The notes below the pieces were generated by a model that had not been told where the DNA came from, searched no databases, and was given only the letters and a program-made list of their open reading frames with translations. A stretch of 64,000 nt of DNA from Anarhynchus alexandrinus. Lineage: Eukaryota > Chordata > Aves > Charadriiformes > Charadriidae. The stretch is from contig VUYV01000082.1 in the NCBI GenBank assembly GCA_008711295.1, forward strand, positions 3,109,748 to 3,173,747, in the 5' to 3' direction. Shown in pieces: positions 12,601-22,833 of the stretch. Made by a program: the position numbers and the translations under genes. Position 1 is the stretch's first letter. Every line of letters starts with the position of its first letter.

Positions 12601-15096
12601 CTGGTGTCAGTGCAGCCCATCTACAGCCGTAGCCCCTAACTGTTCCCCCTGCCACCTCCCTAGCTCCCTGCCCGGGCGTGGTGGGTGCCCAGCAGTGGCT
12701 GCCAGGGCTGCTGGAGCTGTAGGGCAGAGAGGTTTATCCCCTGCTTGGCTATTTTTCCTATAGCACCTCTGTTTTCCCTATAGCTTCTTCCCTCTATTTT
12801 TTTTACGGAAAGCTCCTCCATTCCTTCTGCATGGCTTGAAGATCATAAAAGCACCACAGTCATGTGCAGCAGGGTGGGAACTGAAGCCTTGGTCCACAGG
12901 GGACATTATTTTGTGCCAATGACTGATGTGGGCAGAGGCTGCCTGTGGCAGGGGTGAAGGCAATGCTGGTGGCCAGGGGTCAGTGAGGATTGCAGAGCAG
13001 CGATGAGCTGGTGCCTCTTTGACAGGTTGGACGTGGATTCCCTGAAGCGGGAGCTGCAGGTGCTTTCTGAGCAGTACTCCCAAAAATGCCTGGAAATCGG
13101 GGAGCTCACCCAGAAGGCAGAGGAGCGGGAGCAGACGCTGCTGCGTTGTCAACAGGAGGGGAAGGATCTCCTGCGGAAAAACCAGGCAAGAGAATGGCAG
13201 CAGAGACCATGGAGCATGTTCCTCCCTTGCACGGCACAGCCCCTCTGTTAAAACTCCCCTATTTGTTCATATTTCTTCCCTTTTGAGATTTTATCAGAAA
13301 GAAAAAAAAAAAATAAGGGCCTGTCTTAACTATGGTGTTAAATACAGCAAGCCTATTCTTTGCTGCTGGTTGTAGGGGCCGCTGTTGCCTATGGGCAGGG
13401 GGTTACAAGGAGGTCTCTAAGCTAGGGCAGGGTTGGCGTGAAGATGGAGAGGTTAGAACAGTGGAGAGGCCCGTGCCGTGGCTACCCTGACGTCTTTGTT
13501 TTTTCCCACAGGAGCTGCAGACCCGCCTCTCAGATGAGATTGGGAAGCTGCGAAGCTTTATTTCGTCACGCAGCTCCGGGGACCGCTCTTCACAAAACAA
13601 TGAGCGGAGCTCCTGTGAGCTGGAGGTACGGGTGTCCCCCCAGGCTGTCCCGCTGTGCCCCCATCCCCACCACGCGCCGGGGGTCTCCTCCTCATGACGG
13701 TTTTGGCTTAGAGCGGGTGGGAGGGGGGTGCCGGATGGAGCAGCAGGGCCGGTGCAGGAAGGAGGTGCGCAAGCTTCCCCTCTGCCACTCTCCCAGGGCG
13801 CTCACGCCGCTTCCTGCCATGGCCTTCCTGGCCCTTCCTTCCTTTTCCACCTCTGCGCTTGCGCCAGGGCCCGCCGGCCTTTCCAAGGCGGTGGCTCTTG
13901 AGTCACCTCTGGTTCCTCTCCCCTGTCCTCGGCCCAGGTGATGCTGCGGGTGAAGGAGAACGAGCTCCAGTACCTAAAGAAAGAGGTGCAGTGCCTCCGG
14001 GAGGAGCTGCAGATGATGCAAAAGGTCGGTGTTTTCTGGGAGCCATTGGGGGAGCAGCAGGAGAGGGAGGAGAGGGGAGCACCAGGGCTTGTATGTCAGC
14101 AGGGTTCGGCTGGGTTTGATGGGATGCTCAGGCCAAACCCTCTTGTCACTTGTGCTCCTCATCCCTGCTCGCTCCCGAGCACATAGCAGCCATGTGCTCT
14201 GAACAGCGCGGACTGGCATAGACTTACCTTGTGCGAGGGAAACGTCACAGAGACTTTGCTGCTGGTTCCTCCAGATGTATATACATATAAGCATGGACAA
14301 GCCAGGAGCCCTTCTTTCCCAGGTGGGAAGCCTGGATGAAGCCTGCCCAGCGCTCTGCTTCCCCAGCCACCTTCTCTGTCCCCTAGTTGTCCCCTCACTG
14401 CATGGACATGTTTCCTTGGGCACCGTTGCTGGGTGTACTGCTCCCTCCACTGGCAGCAGCTCCTTCAGAGGGATTTTCAAAGACCCCTGCCAAAGGGGAA
14501 CCTGAAAGAGGCTTTGAGATTCAGTGGTGCTCCAGGAGTTCATAACTTTCTCACTTAAGCTTTTTGCCATATAAGTGGCCGGGACCGTCCCTTTCAGCAG
14601 CCTGCATCTCTGGTGGGTTTGTTTTTCCCACACACCTGGCTCAAACTCACACGAGCCATGGTAAAGCCCACATCGCCCCCTCCAATCTGATGCTGCAGAT
14701 CCACACTGCTGCAGGGCCAGCGACTCTGCCTTCCTCCCTGGCCGGGGGTTTGGGAAGTGCTACCTCCTCGCTCTTCTGAATGGTTTCTGTGTGGCCCAGA
14801 TAGGGATGGCCTTCAAACCCTGAGCTACCTCTCCCCTCCTCACCTGCTGGCCCTTCTCCTGCTGGGCTCACCTTGCTGTCCCCCTCCCTAATATCAGCCC
14901 TAAAACATGCTGACCCCTCTCCCTCCCCTGGCAGGATAAGAGATTTGCCTCAGGGAAATACCAAGATGTCTATGCAGAGCTGAATCACATTAAGGTGCGC
15001 TCTGAGCGAGAGATCGAGCAGCTGAAGGAGCACCTGCGCCTGGCCATGGCGGCTCTGCAGGAGAAGGAGTCACTGTGTAACAGCGTCGGCGAATAA
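1..15096 (+). CDS. TRIOBP: TRIO and F-actin binding protein (TRIOBP/Tara), 3' part of gene
   Basis: Actin-bundling scaffold that binds F-actin and TRIO. Short (Tara) isoform exons, each phase-consistent: 2142-2147 (Met-Thr), 6002-6058, 6406-6474, 7064-7153, 7982-8091, 8580-9135, 9769-9879, 11876-12023, 12440-12551, 13026-13185, 13512-13625, 13938-14024, 14935-15096 (stop TAA). They sum to 1782 nt, 593 residues, a length I recall for human TRIOBP-1. An N-terminal PH domain (about residues 5-108) starts [19 protein letters not shown] and includes [16 protein letters not shown] and [13 protein letters not shown]. Next comes a low-complexity linker, then a long C-terminal coiled coil ([39 protein letters not shown]) ending [14 protein letters not shown]. 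Long-isoform exons lie upstream at 1-696 and continue beyond the window. Intron 13186-13511 has a GC donor. Seen: exons and phases. Known: family roles. High confidence for 6002-15096. Confidence 0.95.
1760..2147 (+). promoter_or_regulatory. TRIOBP: Internal CpG-island promoter and first exon of short TRIOBP (Tara)
   Basis: A CpG-rich stretch with GC-box-like motifs (GGGGGCGGCCGGGGCGG near 1986) and no convincing TATA box lies just upstream of ATGACG at 2142-2147, which is followed directly by the donor GTGAGT. ATG ACG then joins CCG GAT in the exon at 6002, giving [12 protein letters not shown], the start I know for TRIOBP-1. This supports an alternative promoter inside the longer gene. The transcription start cannot be placed. 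Single unknown bases at 1757 and 2119 fall within or beside the island. Confidence 0.75.
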
Positions 15097-16630
15097 CGGT
15101 GAATACCGGGGATGCTGTGATGTACCCTGCGGGTACAGGTGGCTGAGACCAGCTGCCCCACTTTGACAGGGGGGTAGAAGCTGCCAGTTCCTCCTGCTCC
15201 ACTCAGTGATGAAACTTTAGGCTTAAAGTATTCCTTCGCTGCTTCTTGCATCCTCTCGTCCTTCACCCCACCCCTGTCCCTGACGTTTTCCCAGGGTTCC
15301 CAGCTCCCTTCTTGCCATGCTGCTCTTGATGCTTCTGCAGCCAGCACCAACCGCTGCTCAACCAGGCCCGGAGGCGGGAGCTGGCCACAAGCTGGCCTTC
15401 ACCCCATGGCTTGGGTGACAGCATGGGGGCAGTTATGCGCTACCTACGTAGGTGATGCTTCTGCTGCGTTCACCTTTGAAGCGGTTTCTCTATTGCAGCA
15501 TGGAAATTTTAGGTCTGCATCAAAGCAGCCCTGACTAGACCTAGCCCTCCTCCCACGCTCGCCTGCGGGTATCCCTGCCGTGGCTGGGGAGAGAAGCAGG
15601 GTGACAGGAACAAGGGCATCCTGTTGTCTGGAGTGCTTCTGCTTCTTGCTTGGATGCCATGGCCATTGGATTGGGGTCCCCCTGCTCCGCCAGCGCTTGC
15701 TGGTGGGCGCCGAGATGAGTGGGTCTGTAGCATGGATGCCAGACAGTCATCTCCCGGGGGAGCAGAAGGGACAGCATTTCTGCGCTCGGTGGAGTCTTTC
15801 TAAACCATTTCTGCTTTTGTCTCTCTCTAGGTCTGCTCTTCGTTTGTTTAACTGTTCTTGTTTTGTATTTGCTCCATTCCTCACTTGCGGGGAGGGGGAG
15901 ACTGAATCCCATCTATTATCGCCTTGGCGAGGAATCCCACCCACCCCCCAGCCTCCTCACTCCCCGCCCAAAGCTTTTTTGATGAACCCCTTTTGCCTGC
16001 GTACCTGAGCACATTGTTTGGACTGGCTCTTTACATGCACCTTCTTCAGGATTTTATATGTGAAAATTATATTTTATAGAGGAATTTTTTTCCCCCGGGA
16101 AGAAGGGGAAGAGGAGGGGGAAAACTTTTACTACGTCACCAGCGTTTTCTAACCTGAAAAAGAGAATCTGGTTTTCCCCACTTCCCCAGTCCCATTGTTC
16201 CCGGCCACACAGCCACCTTTGGCACGTATTCCCTCTCTTCCAAATGTCTCCACGGCCCCCCTGGGATGTACGGTGAGGACCACACTCCCCCCTCCCCGTG
16301 CCACCCCCAGGGACCTGCGGAGAAGACATACAAGCCATAGGAGGGAGCCGCTGGGGCAGTCTGCCATGGACGTGCTTGCCTGGGACTTCTGAAAGAGGAG
16401 ACCTTGGCAAGAGTCTGCATGATCAAGCTCTCTCCGTGACTGTCCTTTGGCTCCTTCAAGAACCCAAATTGGCAGGAGCCCAGAGCCACAGGGTCTGTCC
16501 TTTCCGGGGAAGAGGAGCTGTGAGGCTGCTACTGCACCCGCTGGAGCCAACCTCTCCCAAGGTGGCAGCTGCTGCTGCTCTGCTGCGCCCTTCAACTTTT
16601 AACTTAATAAAATCTTCCCCTTTTGCTGAG
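15097..16630 (+). other. TRIOBP: TRIOBP 3' UTR
   Basis: There is no supported coding sequence between the TRIOBP stop and the first canonical polyadenylation hexamer (AATAAA at 16606-16611). The stretch is C/T-rich with an AT-rich patch near 16050-16090. I read it as the 3' untranslated region; its end is inferred. Confidence 0.7.
16606..16611 (+). terminator. TRIOBP: TRIOBP polyadenylation signal
   Basis: Canonical AATAAA about 1.5 kb after the TRIOBP stop codon, followed by a T-rich then GT-containing stretch (CTTCCCCTTTTGCTG...TGTGGTTGTTG), which fits a cleavage site near 16625-16640. Confidence 0.65.
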
Positions 16631-17642
16631 AAAAATGTGGTTGTTGAGGGAAACATGTCCTTAACACAATGTGGCAGTGGGGGAAGTGTCATTTTTCCAG
16701 GTTCCTGTGTGATTTTGGGGTATCCTGACCCACCTCTTCTCTCCCTCTGGATTTGGGGAGGGAAAGAAGCAGGAGCACTGCCAGCCCCTGGCCAGAGAGT
16801 GAGAGGAACCCTGTAGTGCCCTTGTGCAGCTGTCTGCTCCACCTTTGGGTTTGGGGGTGAAATAATCTTCTTCACCACACCGCTCTGAAAATCCCACATG
16901 GATCCTCAGCCCCATGGTGGAAGAGCTGAGCCTGGGCTGCATTAGTAAATCCGGTATTGGTGGGGTGGGGGCAGATGGCACTGCAAATTACTGGTGGAAT
17001 AAACAGTCTATGTAGATCCTGGGGGAGCTCAGAGGGATCTCAAATGCTTTCCTCCTCCTGTTTTTTGAATGAAGCACAACTTTTTGGCAGGATGGAGGAG
17101 GACCTGGGGGTGACTGCTTCTCATTCAGCCCCATGCCAATGTAGACGTGAGCTGTTGCTCTGCAGAGAGGCTGCTGGCAATTACGGAAGAGCCCTAATTG
17201 CAGGCTCGTGACGAGGCTGGAGGTGCCATCTGAAGAGAGGAAGACAGGGGTCAAGGTGGACCCTTGGATGGAGGTGACTGGGAGGCTAGAGTACTGTGAG
17301 ATGTGGGGGTGGGAGAGGGGTGTAAGGACGTGGTGGCAGCAGCAATGAGGAGAGCTGGGGCAGCACCCCTTCATTCAACATGTGGAAACCTTGCCGGGGT
17401 ATCGGTGGCCCCTGGGACAGAGGGGTGCAGGCAAAGGCAGACCCGCTCCTGCATGGGCACAGCTGTGGCGACTGTTCCTTTCCCTAAGTAAGGCAAGCTG
17501 CTGCGTAAGTCACAAATTCCGGTAAAACTGGGTTGCAGGCTTTTGTCACGTGCGTGCGGCCCTTGGGCAACCCGGTGGATGGTGCAAGAGGCCAGGCACC
17601 GAGCCCAGCAGCCAGCTCCCTAGGAGTGGTGCTTGGCCTCCT

Positions 17643-17674
17643 GCCTCCGGACTAGAAAGCCTCCGGACTAGAAA
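17643..17674. repeat. Perfect 16-bp tandem duplication
   Basis: The unit GCCTCCGGACTAGAAA occurs twice head to tail (17643-17658 and 17659-17674) in otherwise unique intergenic sequence. No function is evident. Confidence 0.85.
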
Positions 17675-19280
17675 CCCTCCCGACGCTGCTCTGCCCAAGG
17701 TCCAGGCTTTTCCCTCTGCCTCCCAGCAGGACATGGCTGTTGCCACCGAGTTTGGGATGGGGCGAGCGTTTGGCGTGCCGGGGGGCCTGGGATGGGAAGG
17801 GAGGCAAGAGGCCATAGAGCAGCTCAGGGCAACTGCTGCCGGGCTGCAGGGCTTGGTCTTGCCATGGGGGGTTGGTAGGGACCAAGAGAGGAGGAAAATA
17901 AGTGGGGTTCAGGGCATCGTGTTGCAAGTTGGGGGATGCATACGTGGTTTTAAGAAAAAAACAACTGCTGATGCAAGTCTGTGCGATCATACCTATCCCT
18001 GAGGGAGGAAACCCCCAAAAGTGGGGGGTTGCACTGGGGGCAAGCGGAGGGGCGAACCGCAGACTGCTGGTGCGTGTGGCTTGCCAGCCCCTTCCCTGAG
18101 GGGTTCAGTATCTTGTGTTTGTTTGGGTTGGTTTGTTGGCGTGGTGTGGTTTGTTTTTTTTTTCCTCCTTTCCTGACTGGGGGCTGCTGACCCCGATAAA
18201 CGTGTCATATAAGCGCGGGTGAAATGTGTGGGTGCCTGACATGCAGTCGAGCCACCCCTCCTCGAGGCTCTGCGGCTGCAGATCAGCCGCCGGCTGGGCA
18301 GGAGCATCCCGTCATCCCGGGGTGACGGGGGACCGCCGCCTCCCAAACTGGCGCGGCGTTAATCGGGCGGCCCCTGTCTCGCCTGCGGCGGGGTGATATG
18401 GTCGCCCCATCGTCTCTGCATCCCTATCTGCGGGGTGCAGGGGAGCTGGGTGGGGGGGAGAGTGACAGGGAAGGCAGGCGACTGAAGTGCCCCGCGGGTG
18501 ACAGGCATGATGGCCAGCAGAGCCCAAAAACCATCCCAAAGCAATGCCTGTACCCCATCCACTTGCTCTCAGCCGCGAGAAATGTCCCAGCCTTGAGCAC
18601 GGGGAAAACCCACAACCGTGCGGTACCCTGGTTGCACAAGAGCCGGCACCCCGGCTCGCATAAGGAGCCTGCCCTTAAAAACCAGCTCATAAATCTTTTA
18701 AAACAGTGGTAATTGGTCCAGCAGCCAGTGGCAATACCCTTTTGCCATTTATTGGCATCGTTAAAGCCCGCTCTGCCGTTAGCGGCAGCCTGGCTGAGCG
18801 GCTCCATGCCGGGCTGACCGCGCTGTGTTGCACACCAGGGCTCGGGGCTGAGGCTCTGATGACCACAGCTGGAAAGTCAGCCAATTTCCCTGTTTTGCCA
18901 CTAAAAAAGCACTGAAGCACTTGGATCTCAATGCCAGCCAGGCCAAATCCCGCTGCTGGGTGTTTTGAGCCTCTTTGAAAATGAGAACCAGGTAAAATAA
19001 AACGGCGTCGCTGGCATTAGTCACCAGAAGTTTCCCCGGTGCACTGGGATGCCAATGAGCAGCCGTCCTGTCCCTACAAGGCAGGGGCCGTGACCCAGCA
19101 GATCTGTAGGATGTCCACAATGGCTGCAGTTTGACCATTTAAGATGAAATCTGCAGCTGGAAGTGCGTAAAGCCCCGTGGAGTCTGGTTCAGCGCAGTGT
19201 GGGGAAAGCAGAGAAGGTAAACGGGATTACAGAGAGAATTCCTCTGCCAGGCTCTGTTCTCTGGGGTTCATCGGAGAAGC

Positions 19281-19311
19281 GGGATTTCCCAATCGAGAAG
19301 TGGGATTTCCC
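19281..19311. promoter_or_regulatory. Tandem pair of NF-kB-like sites
   Basis: GGGATTTCCC occurs at 19281-19290 and again at 19302-19311, inside a near-perfect 21-bp direct repeat (GAGAAGYGGGATTTCCCAATC). Each fits the NF-kB consensus GGGRNNYYCC. The 21-bp spacing is two DNA turns, placing both on the same face. They lie about 3 kb upstream of H5 and 2.7 kb past TRIOBP. The motif is seen; binding and target gene are inferred. Confidence 0.4.
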
Positions 19312-20144
19312 AATCTCTGCCAACTAATGCCAGAAACAGGAGGCACAGGAGGCTTGGAGCAGTTGAGCAGCTCTCATTGAGGAGAAAATGGTGTGCAGGG
19401 GGTAACCTACCCCACCCTGGGCATGGTGGCAGGTTCCTACTGCCAAAAATACAGGCACAAGCCCGAGCCACGCACAGGGGAGTGGGTGGCCCATGGGAAT
19501 AATTTTCTCCTTCTGGATGACTTCCCCCATGCTGCCCGCAGTGGGGTGCCGTCAGCGCTGGACCCCACTACCCAGAGGCAGTGGGGCTTGCATTGCCCTA
19601 CAGCATCTGCATACCACCTCCAGCCCCAACATCCCACCAGGGGCTGGAAAACCCCTCTTGATCCTGGACAGCTCATGTTAAGGATGCATCAGTACAACAG
19701 TGTGGGGTTCACGGGGTGCTTCCCAATATCAAGTGGGGCACTTAGGGGGTTACCTTGACTGGGATCCTACCCCCGCCCACCCATGTGCAAGGTCAGCAGC
19801 AGCCTGATGAGCTGTGACCACCCCTGTGCCTTCCCTCCACCGAGTCGCTTGGGGGCATGGAGTGTTCCCCTTATTTTGACTGGCTAAAAATTAGGGAGCT
19901 GGTCTGGATGAAAGGGTCGAAACCCCCCCATAGAGAGCAGAGGGTGTTTGCCCGCTGGCAGCGGCACCCGCCGGAGGAGGCTGAGCAGCCCTGGTCAGCT
20001 GCAGGAGCTGCCCAGGTGACCGGCTGAGATTAGAACCCTAATTTTCAGCTGCCTAAAGTTAGGTAAAGCATCTGCCGTCCTCCCTCCCTGCCTCCCCCAG
20101 CCCCCGCCCCGCTCCCGCCTTGCCTCCCCATCACTGCGCTGCCC

Positions 20145-20338
20145 TGATAATGGCTGCCTGGTTTTTAAGGCTGGAGGCTCTGCGGTCAGCCCGTGGCGCC
20201 GTGCCAACCCTGGGGGGTTCGGGGCCGATGCTTACACCCCCCCACGCCCCTCGTCTACCCTCAGAGCGCAGCGTACGGGCGAGACGCTTCTGACGGTTAA
20301 AAACTTGGATGGAAATAAAAGCAGATGGTGCCTTATCT
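20145..20338. promoter_or_regulatory. GATA sites about 2 kb upstream of H5 (candidate erythroid enhancer)
   Basis: TGATAA at 20145-20150 and TTATCT (reverse AGATAA) at 20333-20338, the latter five bases after a CAGATG E-box. From memory, chicken H5 has a reported upstream enhancer about 2 kb before the cap site, which is where these fall. The motifs are seen; enhancer identity is inferred. Confidence 0.35.
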
Positions 20339-20807
20339 GCGCGCGCCCGGCTTGCCTACGTGCAGGCAGCCAGCGACGGCGGTTTATTCCCGGCTCGGAA
20401 AAATGAGTAGTCCTTCGGCCGGTCAAAGCGTTATGGTGGCCACTAAAGCTCACTGCCCGTCCGCTCCATATAGGATGGAAAGTGATCTATTCATCAGGTC
20501 TCAGGCAAAACAAAAAAAAAAGCCCCAGGGGAGGTGAGAGAGTGGTTATTCCCCTCCACCATTGGGGGCTCTTTGCTTTTAATAAAATGGAGTGGTTTGC
20601 AGCTGGTGCGACCCTGTCCTGCTCCCCAAATGAAGTGGGGCATGTGAAAGAGCGGCACCAGGGAGAGAGGCACAAGGGGATGCCCTCGGTGGGATACACT
20701 CCTGCCACCCCTGGAAAAGCATCAGGGGACCAAGTGCTTCCTCCCAGGACTGGGACATGCTGCACCCTCACGTAGTATGTGTGTATGTTGGGGAGGGGAG
20801 ATCAAAT

Positions 20808-20945
20808 CTATTTCTATTTCTATTTCTATTTCTATTTCTATTTCTATTTTTATTTCTATTTCTATTTCTATTGTCTATATCTATTTATTCTATTATTTCT
20901 GTATTTACATTTATTTATATTTATACATCTATATCTATTTTTTGT
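20808..20945. repeat. (TATTTC)n microsatellite with degenerate A/T-rich tail
   Basis: About eleven near-perfect TATTTC hexamers run from 20808 to 20872, with one T interruption, and decay into TATTTA/TATA-like sequence to about 20945. The resulting alternating Tyr-Phe and Ser-Ile open frames are artefacts of the repeat. Confidence 0.85.
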
Positions 20946-21479
20946 ATATGCTTCTGTGTGTCCCTGGCTGGTGGTTTTGATGCCCCTTGGGCATCCAGGG
21001 TGCGTGGAGGTTACAGGAAGGTGCTCTCTGTGTATTTTAAGGCCCCGCTGAGAAGCCGAGGGGTTTGGAGGCGCTGGGGTTCACCTCCGAGCACGGCACA
21101 GTGTCCCGGTGGGCACCAGGCGGCTGTGCCCGCGTGTTTTTAAAATATAAGGAGGGAAACATCATCTGAATCCTACGGGCAAGATGATGATAGTGGCTAT
21201 GCTTAATCTCCCAGGAACAGCCGACTACTTGCACATCTGGGAAAGGACGGCTGATTGTTGCTGTTGTTTGTCCCCACTCCATCTCCTCCCAAAGACTTAT
21301 GTCCCCCCTCAAAAAGGGGACAGCTTGTTATTTGTGACCCCTGCCACATGCACATGAGGGCTGAGCTGATCTCCCCAAAGCACCTGGTGGGGAGCAAAGA
21401 AGACAGAGAAGTGGGGCAGAGGCATTGGGCTGTGGGTACTGCTGCTGAACCTGTTTTGACCCCGGTGCTCCCCTTTTTC

Positions 21480-21930
21480 TCCTTGGTGTCCCCCTGCAGT
21501 GTCCTCTAATGTCCTCCCCTGTGTCCCTGCTTATCCCCTGATGTTTCTCCCTATGTCCCTCCTTGTGTCCCCCCAAAAGTCCCTACTCAACTGCCAGCAT
21601 CCCCCCAAGTGTCCCTCCACATGCCCTGACGTTGCTCCGAGTGTCCCTGCCTTGTCTCTCCTTGTCTGTCCCCAAGTGCTTCTCCTTGTCTCCTCCATGA
21701 CCCCCCAAGTCTTTGTCCCCACCCAGTGTTCCCTCCAAGTGCTCCTCCTTGTCCTGCTGTTGTCCCCTCCAGTGTCCTTCCTCATCCCTAACCAGTATCC
21801 CCCCAAGTGCTCCTCCTTATCCCCCAGTGACCCCCCAGCATCCCTCCTTGTCCCCACCCAGTGTCCCTCCTTTTCCCGCTGTTGTCCCCCCCAGTGTCCC
21901 TCCTTGTCCCCTGATGTCCCTTACTGTCCC
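21480..21930. repeat. Degenerate C/T-rich minisatellite (TGTCCCTCCTTGTCCCC-like)
   Basis: About 450 bp in which short units such as GTGTCCCTCCTTGTCCCC and CCCAGTGTCCCTCC recur irregularly. The plus strand is strongly pyrimidine-biased with regular GT dinucleotides. It ends just before the H5 CpG island and keeps several frames open by chance, including one running into H5. No coding role is supported. Confidence 0.65.
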
Positions 21931-21939
21931 AGCCCGGCG

Positions 21940-22254
21940 GGCTCCTGGGGCGGGTCGGGGCGTGGTGGGGGACACACGGGGACACCGGCGGGCGGGCGGG
22001 CGCGCGGATGGCGCGCGCGCGGGGAAGTCCTCCCCGCGGTCCGCGCCGCGCCTTTAAAATCTGCCCGCGGCGGGCGCGGCCGCAGAGGCGGCGGCAGCAG
22101 CGGCACCGGCAGTGCACCGGGACCGCTGCGGGTTGTTCCCCCACCGCTCCTTTCCCCAGCCTCTCCCCGCCCAGGGGCAGGGGTCCCGGGCCGGGCGGGC
22201 CAGGCTTCCCGCCGTGAGGGGGATAGCGGAGCATCCCGGGGCGAAGCACCGACC
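21940..22254 (+). promoter_or_regulatory. H5: Histone H5 promoter and 5' UTR
   Basis: CpG- and GC-rich stretch directly before the H5 start. A TATA-like CCTTTAAAAT lies at 22051-22060, which would put transcription start near 22085 and give a 5' UTR of about 170 nt. GC boxes occur upstream (GGGGCGGG at 21949, GGCGGGCGGGCG near 21988). I see no histone H1 AAACACA box close by, in keeping with a replication-independent linker histone. The start site is inferred. Confidence 0.55.
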
Positions 22255-22833
22255 ATGACGGACAGTCCGATCCCGCTCCCGGCTCCGGCCGCCAAACCCA
22301 AGCGGGCCAGGGCGGCCCGGCGGCCGGCAGCCCACCCCACCTACTCGGACATGATCGCGGCGGCCATCCGGGCTGAGAAGAGCCGCGGCGGCTCCTCCCG
22401 CCAGTCCATCCAGAAGTACGTGAAGAGCCACTACAAGGTGGGCCCGAACGCTGACGTCCAGATCAGGCTCTCCATCCGGCGCCTGCTCGCCTCTGGTGTC
22501 CTCAAGCAGACCAAAGGGGTTGGTGCCTCCGGCTCTTTCCGCCTGGCCAAGGCCAACAAGGCCAAGAAGTCACCGGCCAGGAAGAGGAAGAAGGTGGCCA
22601 GGAAATCCACGTCGCCCCGGAAAGCTGCGAGGCGCAGGAAATCCAAGTCGCCGGCAAAGAAGCCCAAATCTGCCGCCAGGAAAGCCAGGAAGAAGTCGAG
22701 GGCCAGCCCGAAGAAAGCCAAGAAGACAAAGACTTTTAAGGTCAAGTCACTGAAGGCGTCCAAGCCCAAGAAGGCAAAGCGGTCAAAACCCAAAGCCAAG
22801 TCCAGCGCCCGAAAATCACCCAAGAAGAAGTGA
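22255..22833 (+). CDS. H5: Linker histone H5 (avian erythrocyte histone, H1-0 ortholog)
   Basis: Replication-independent linker histone that binds the nucleosome dyad and linker DNA and compacts chromatin in nucleated erythrocytes. Intronless, 192 residues (chicken H5 is 190 or close to it). The start is ATG at 22255 in GACCATGAC; the frame is open further upstream only because of the C/T repeat. A short basic tail (residues 1-24) leads into the winged-helix globular domain, about 25-98 ([53 protein letters not shown]). The C-terminal tail is Lys/Arg/Ser/Pro-rich with several SPxK motifs (SPRK, SPAK, SPKK), ending in SARKSPKKK. The Arg-rich tail matches what I remember of H5 better than mammalian H1.0. 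Position between TRIOBP and GCAT equals that of human H1-0. Very sure of family; H5 identity strong. Confidence 0.97.
   Translation: MTDSPIPLPAPAAKPKRARAARRPAAHPTYSDMIAAAIRAEKSRGGSSRQSIQKYVKSHYKVGPNADVQIRLSIRRLLASGVLKQTKGVGASGSFRLAKANKAKKSPARKRKKVARKSTSPRKAARRRKSKSPAKKPKSAARKARKKSRASPKKAKKTKTFKVKSLKASKPKKAKRSKPKAKSSARKSPKKK

Larger units (their letters stand above)
16640..21479. other. Intergenic TRIOBP-H5, no gene seen
   Basis: I find no recognisable exon here. It contains a perfect 16-bp tandem duplication at 17643-17674, paired NF-kB-like sites at 19281-19311, GATA motifs at 20145 and 20333, and a microsatellite at 20808. The small open frames resemble no family I know and lack coding character. 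Confidence 0.6.

Noticed and set aside
20757..21143. Tyr-Phe and Ser-Ile repeat proteins
   Set aside because: These are translations of the TATTTC microsatellite in different frames; no gene structure around them.
21499..22254. N-terminal extension of the H5 open frame by 252 codons
   Set aside because: The extension is encoded by the C/T-rich minisatellite and CpG island; H5 proteins start at MTDS/MTES, which matches the ATG at 22255.
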